NCBI GenBank assembly: GCA_963402885.1 | Contig: OY727099.1 | Location: 2,048,501 to 2,112,500, forward strand | Source: Antedon bifida | Taxonomy: Eukaryota; Echinodermata; Crinoidea; Comatulida; Antedonidae | DNA: 64,000 nt | Direction of reading: 5' to 3' | Part shown: piece after piece, positions 60,969-64,000 of the stretch | Position numbering within the stretch: position 1 is the stretch's first letter | Layout: each line of letters begins with the position of its first letter | Notes under the pieces: generated by a model | Databases searched by the model: none | What the model was told of the DNA's origin: nothing | Seen by the model: the letters and a program-made list of their open reading frames with translations, nothing else | Program-made: the position numbers and the translations under genes

Positions 60969-60974
60969 AATAAA
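60969..60974 (+). terminator. Candidate TAF11 poly(A) signal
   Basis: AATAAA 100 bp after the TAG stop, the first such hexamer downstream. Confidence 0.55.
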
Positions 60975-61717
60975 TATAATTATATTCATTTAGATAGGAT
61001 TTTTTTTTTAAAGACTACAATTACAGACGAAATGTAATCAAATTAATTTAGCTGTTAATTACGTAAAATTGTTGTCTTTGGTTCGAATTTTCGACTTAAG
61101 GTGAATAACTTTAATATTACTTTGATATGGCCAATTTAAATTTAGTATATTTTGACTTTAATTTTTTTGTGTTTCAAGGGACAATACAACTTTAACTTTA
61201 AGGGTGTTTCCCCTAGCCTAAGTGTAAATGGTGAATATGGCCACTGGGTATGAAATTGTATTAAAATTGTCCAAATGTTCAGTCTATATTAAGAGGTGGG
61301 ATACTCAAGGAGTATTGCTCTGTAATTTTTTTTCATCATATTATTTTATATAATTTCCTCCCGAACCCTATATACAGTACACAATTTGGGTTAGATAGGG
61401 TATGTGGAACAAGTACAGGTTTAGGCCTACATATAAGATCAAAACTATCTAAAAAACATTCATATAAATTAATGTACTATGATTTTTTAAAGAACATTTT
61501 GTGTTTTTATACGGAAGGATGTATATATTATGTACATACATGTTTTAATTAAATATATTGTAACAGTAATAAGATAATTTCTATATCTTTAATTTCTGGT
61601 ATCAGTGTCTTCTAATTGTGATGACAAACCCATAGGTTCTTTTTCCACAAAATGAGCAAAGACTTTTGCGCCATATTCAAGATTTGATGTTATTTTCAAG
61701 AAGGGCTTATAGGCATA

Positions 61718-61794
61718 GCCTAGCCTCGACTCCGGACCCAGCAAATGCTGAGCTCCGGAAACAAGACATCCTACCATTAGACCACTGGTCATTG
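61718..61794 (-). mobile_element. tRNA-like SINE remnant
   Basis: The minus strand reads AGTGGTCTAATGGTAGGATG, TCTTGTTTCCGGAGC and GCTGGGTCCGGAGTCGAGGC. It resembles a degenerate tRNA with A-box and a damaged B-box (GGTCCGGAGTC). No clean cloverleaf. Confidence 0.45.
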
Positions 61795-62270
61795 TATGGG
61801 TCAATTCCATAACAAAATCATGGTACAGTGGAATAACACTACTGTAAGTGCTACCCAAAATTTCATGAAAATTTTATGAATTCGACAAAAGTTGTTTTAG
61901 AATTTATTACTAAAAATAATACACTACTGGAACGATAGTTATGGTAAACTGATCCCATAAACCACTTCATATATCGAAAAGGTGCTAATTGGCATGCGAT
62001 AGCTACAATTAAAACACGGTTTAACACAAGTTTAACTACGTACATAGCTTTTAATATAATCTACTCACAACTCCATACATTATTTGGGTATACTGTATTA
62101 AGACAATAAAAGGGTTGCCTTGCATATCTCAAACGTTCAGTTATTAAGATATATCGGATCATTTACATTAACATCAGAACCAATATATCTTCAAAAGACA
62201 TACAACACATGAATATTGGACTTCAATAAACATGATAACCAAACTAATTAATTATTCATATTGAAATTGT

Positions 62271-62358
62271 ATGCAAATTAAAACATTTGCATGTTTCTTT
62301 CTCCAATCTGACCACAATGGTAAACTATAGGACAGTATGCAAATGAAAATATTTGCAT
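62271..62358. promoter_or_regulatory. Two inverted POU-octamer pairs
   Basis: ATGCAAAT at 62271-62278 faces ATTTGCAT at 62285-62292. A second identical arrangement is ATGCAAAT at 62337-62344 facing ATTTGCAT at 62351-62358. Both pairs have a 6-bp spacer. The octamer is the binding site of POU/Oct factors. Function is inferred from the exact motif and the repeated spacing only. Confidence 0.4.
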
Positions 62359-63122
62359 GTATTTTCGTGAATTGAATAAAATTATTTTAAAAACCTAAAT
62401 AATATATTATTCATGAATGTTTTATTTGTTTTCATGAATAAAAAATCAATGAATTAATAATTATTCTGTACATTTCAGGTTTGAATCTGTCTATTTTAAT
62501 CTGTGTATATATTCCTATTTCAATGAATATTATCTTCCTTTAAAAGAATCTGAATTTATAATTCATCCGACGACCAAGGAACAAGTAGGTTGTCTTCTGG
62601 ACCAAAAAAAAGACAGGATGTTCCAACTACCCAGCATGCGCACAACAAATTGACATGACCTTGAGGTCATGAAATGAATGCAGATAACAATGTTGATATT
62701 ACTGGACACAATAGCATATACCACTACATTGTGTGCCAATAACTGAAAATATGAAATTGCACACAAAAAAATATTATGACATAATATTATTAAGTGATGA
62801 AACAGCACCAACTTTATATGGAGCTTTAAAAGAAAATGATTTCCTAATACCATTTTATTCATCCACAACTTAAAATTGTAGCAAGTTTTCAGAGTTCAGG
62901 TTTGAAACAAAAATGTGTGAATATAAAAATAAAGTCTTTGAACAACATTAAATTTTCATCTTTTACAGAAAATACAGATTAATCATACAATTGTTTAAAT
63001 TGTATGCAAATAAATAATTCTACTAAACAACTTAATTTGGCACACAAATTTGATTTTTGGATTATATACTGTAATGTTTCCAAATCTGAGAATGTGCTTT
63101 TTTTTTTTATCTCTATTGTAAC

Positions 63123-63442
63123 GATGCATGGGTATCCGATGCATGGGTATCCGATGCATGGGTTTATGATGCATGGGTATCCGATGCATGGGTATCCGAT
63201 GCATGGGTATCCGATGCATGCATGGTATCCGATGCATGCATGGTATCCGATGCATAGGTATCCGATGAATGGGTATCCGATGCATGGGTATCCGATGCAT
63301 GGGTATCCGATGCATGGGTATCCGATGAATGGGTATCCGATGAATGGGTATCCGATGCATGGGTATCCGATGCATGGGTATCCGATGCATGGGTATCCGA
63401 TGCATGGGTATCCGATGCATGGGTATCCGATGCATGGGTATC
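63123..63442. repeat. 15-bp minisatellite, about 21 copies
   Basis: The unit is ATGCATGGGTATCCG, with variants TTTATG, ATGAATGGG and an 18-bp ATGCATGCATGG form. Its length is a multiple of three and it lacks stops, so it is open in several frames on both strands (for example repeated MHGYP, or SDTHA on the other strand). Confidence 0.95.
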
Positions 63443-63909
63443 TGATACACTAATATCTGATATGTGTGCACTATCCGATATTCTTGTACTAATTACACAT
63501 TTTAAAACAATGCATGCAAACATTTTTAGATAACTCATGAAAAACTATAATATACAGTAGCAGATGCAGCATATACTATTGTACAGTAACACTCCAGCTT
63601 CTCAACTACCTTATTTTATTATTTAAAATAATTCATTTAAATTCTTTTAAAAAATATTCCTAAACATAATTATTGTCACTCTAACTCTAAAGAGCAAGAT
63701 GAACACTTGTGATTGTTTTATACAATTTATCTAGATATTCTAGGCAGAATGAAAATACTCTGCAGAAACTAAATTTTTTATTTGTACATGCATAACTTTT
63801 TTTTAAGACATACAGTATTTATTTTACATTTGGTCCAACAACAGAAATAGTAATGTTAATGCATTAGGGTGGAAATTAGCGTACCATACTTACAAGGAAT
63901 TAAACTCAC

Positions 63910-64000
63910 CTGTCGGTACAGCCCACAGTAAAAAATGCATCATTCCCCCAGGGGTGTAAAAGGGGTAACAGAGGGTTATAGAGTACAGCCATAAGTACAG
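63910..64000 (-). CDS. Probable partial exon of an unidentified membrane protein
   Basis: The minus strand from the window edge to 63910 is open for 30 codons and ends in a strong donor CCGACAG|GTGAGT. The peptide (LYLWLYSITLCYPFYTPGG followed by MMHFLLWAVPTG) is strongly hydrophobic and aromatic, like one or two transmembrane helices around a PGG turn. The short length limits confidence. I do not recognise the family. The adjoining exons would lie beyond 64000 (5') and below 63900 (3'); none was found in the window. Confidence 0.35.

Larger units (their letters stand above)
60870..63909. other. TAF11 3' flank and non-coding interval
   Basis: No exon supported. A candidate TAF11 poly(A) signal AATAAA lies at 60969-60974. 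The rest holds a tRNA-like remnant (61718-61794), an ATTCAT-rich stretch with paired octamers (62271-62358) and a 15-bp minisatellite (63123-63442). Confidence 0.5.

Noticed and set aside
62995..63538. Long overlapping reading frames on both strands (124-158 codons)
   Set aside because: They are produced by a stop-free 15-bp tandem repeat whose length is a multiple of three; no splice sites, start context or homologue support them.

Overview
The window is AT-rich, intron-rich animal nuclear DNA. Four genes encode recognisable metazoan proteins, with GT-AG introns of about 0.1 to 4.6 kb. The space between exons is packed with short non-autonomous DNA transposons, tRNA-derived SINE fragments and minisatellites. 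Protein resemblance and repeat style suggest a marine deuterostome invertebrate (echinoderm or hemichordate grade). This placement is an inference; nothing in the window proves the species. No bacterial genes, operons, CRISPR arrays, rRNA genes or intact tRNA genes were seen.

Layout: (1) 1-11262, + strand: the C-terminal 567 residues of a CKAP5/XMAP215/ch-TOG microtubule polymerase in 12 exons, entered from upstream. (2) 11263-14022: 3' flank, an AATATTCATA-rich block, then a short promoter-like stretch with CRE and E-box motifs. (3) 14023-21066, + strand: a complete nine-exon choline kinase whose first 34 residues look like a mitochondrial presequence, followed by a second ATG in a better start context. 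(4) 21067-25494: non-coding, with hAT-type elements, a duplicated block, a strong G-quadruplex motif and a 30-bp minisatellite. (5) 25495-28274, - strand: a complete secreted dermatopontin-like gene, with a decayed copy of its first coding exon about 1 kb upstream at 28808-28900. (6) 28900-32619: gene-poor. (7) 32647-55434, + strand: a complete 1125-residue DENND2-type DENN-domain protein in 15 coding exons. Its last codons and stop lie in the first unit of a roughly 59-bp tandem repeat. (8) 55435-59180: 3'UTR, then a roughly 185-bp tandem array with a palindrome at every unit junction. (9) 59181-60869, + strand: a complete four-exon TAF11. (10) 60870-64000: non-coding apart from paired POU-octamer palindromes, a 15-bp minisatellite, and a probable minus-strand exon of an unidentified membrane protein cut by the window edge.

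The genes are functionally unrelated (microtubule growth, phosphatidylcholine synthesis, extracellular matrix, Rab activation, TFIID) and show no sign of acting as a system. The most unusual material is in the repeats. A MITE family sharing the AGCTCTGTCTACAC terminus has about a dozen copies. A CAGTGGCGTA family has four copies flanked by 8-bp target duplications. One of these is nested in another repeat family. The palindromic array looks like tandemly fused MITEs. All exon structures were derived by hand from splice sites, reading phase and protein similarity recalled from family knowledge; no searches were run.
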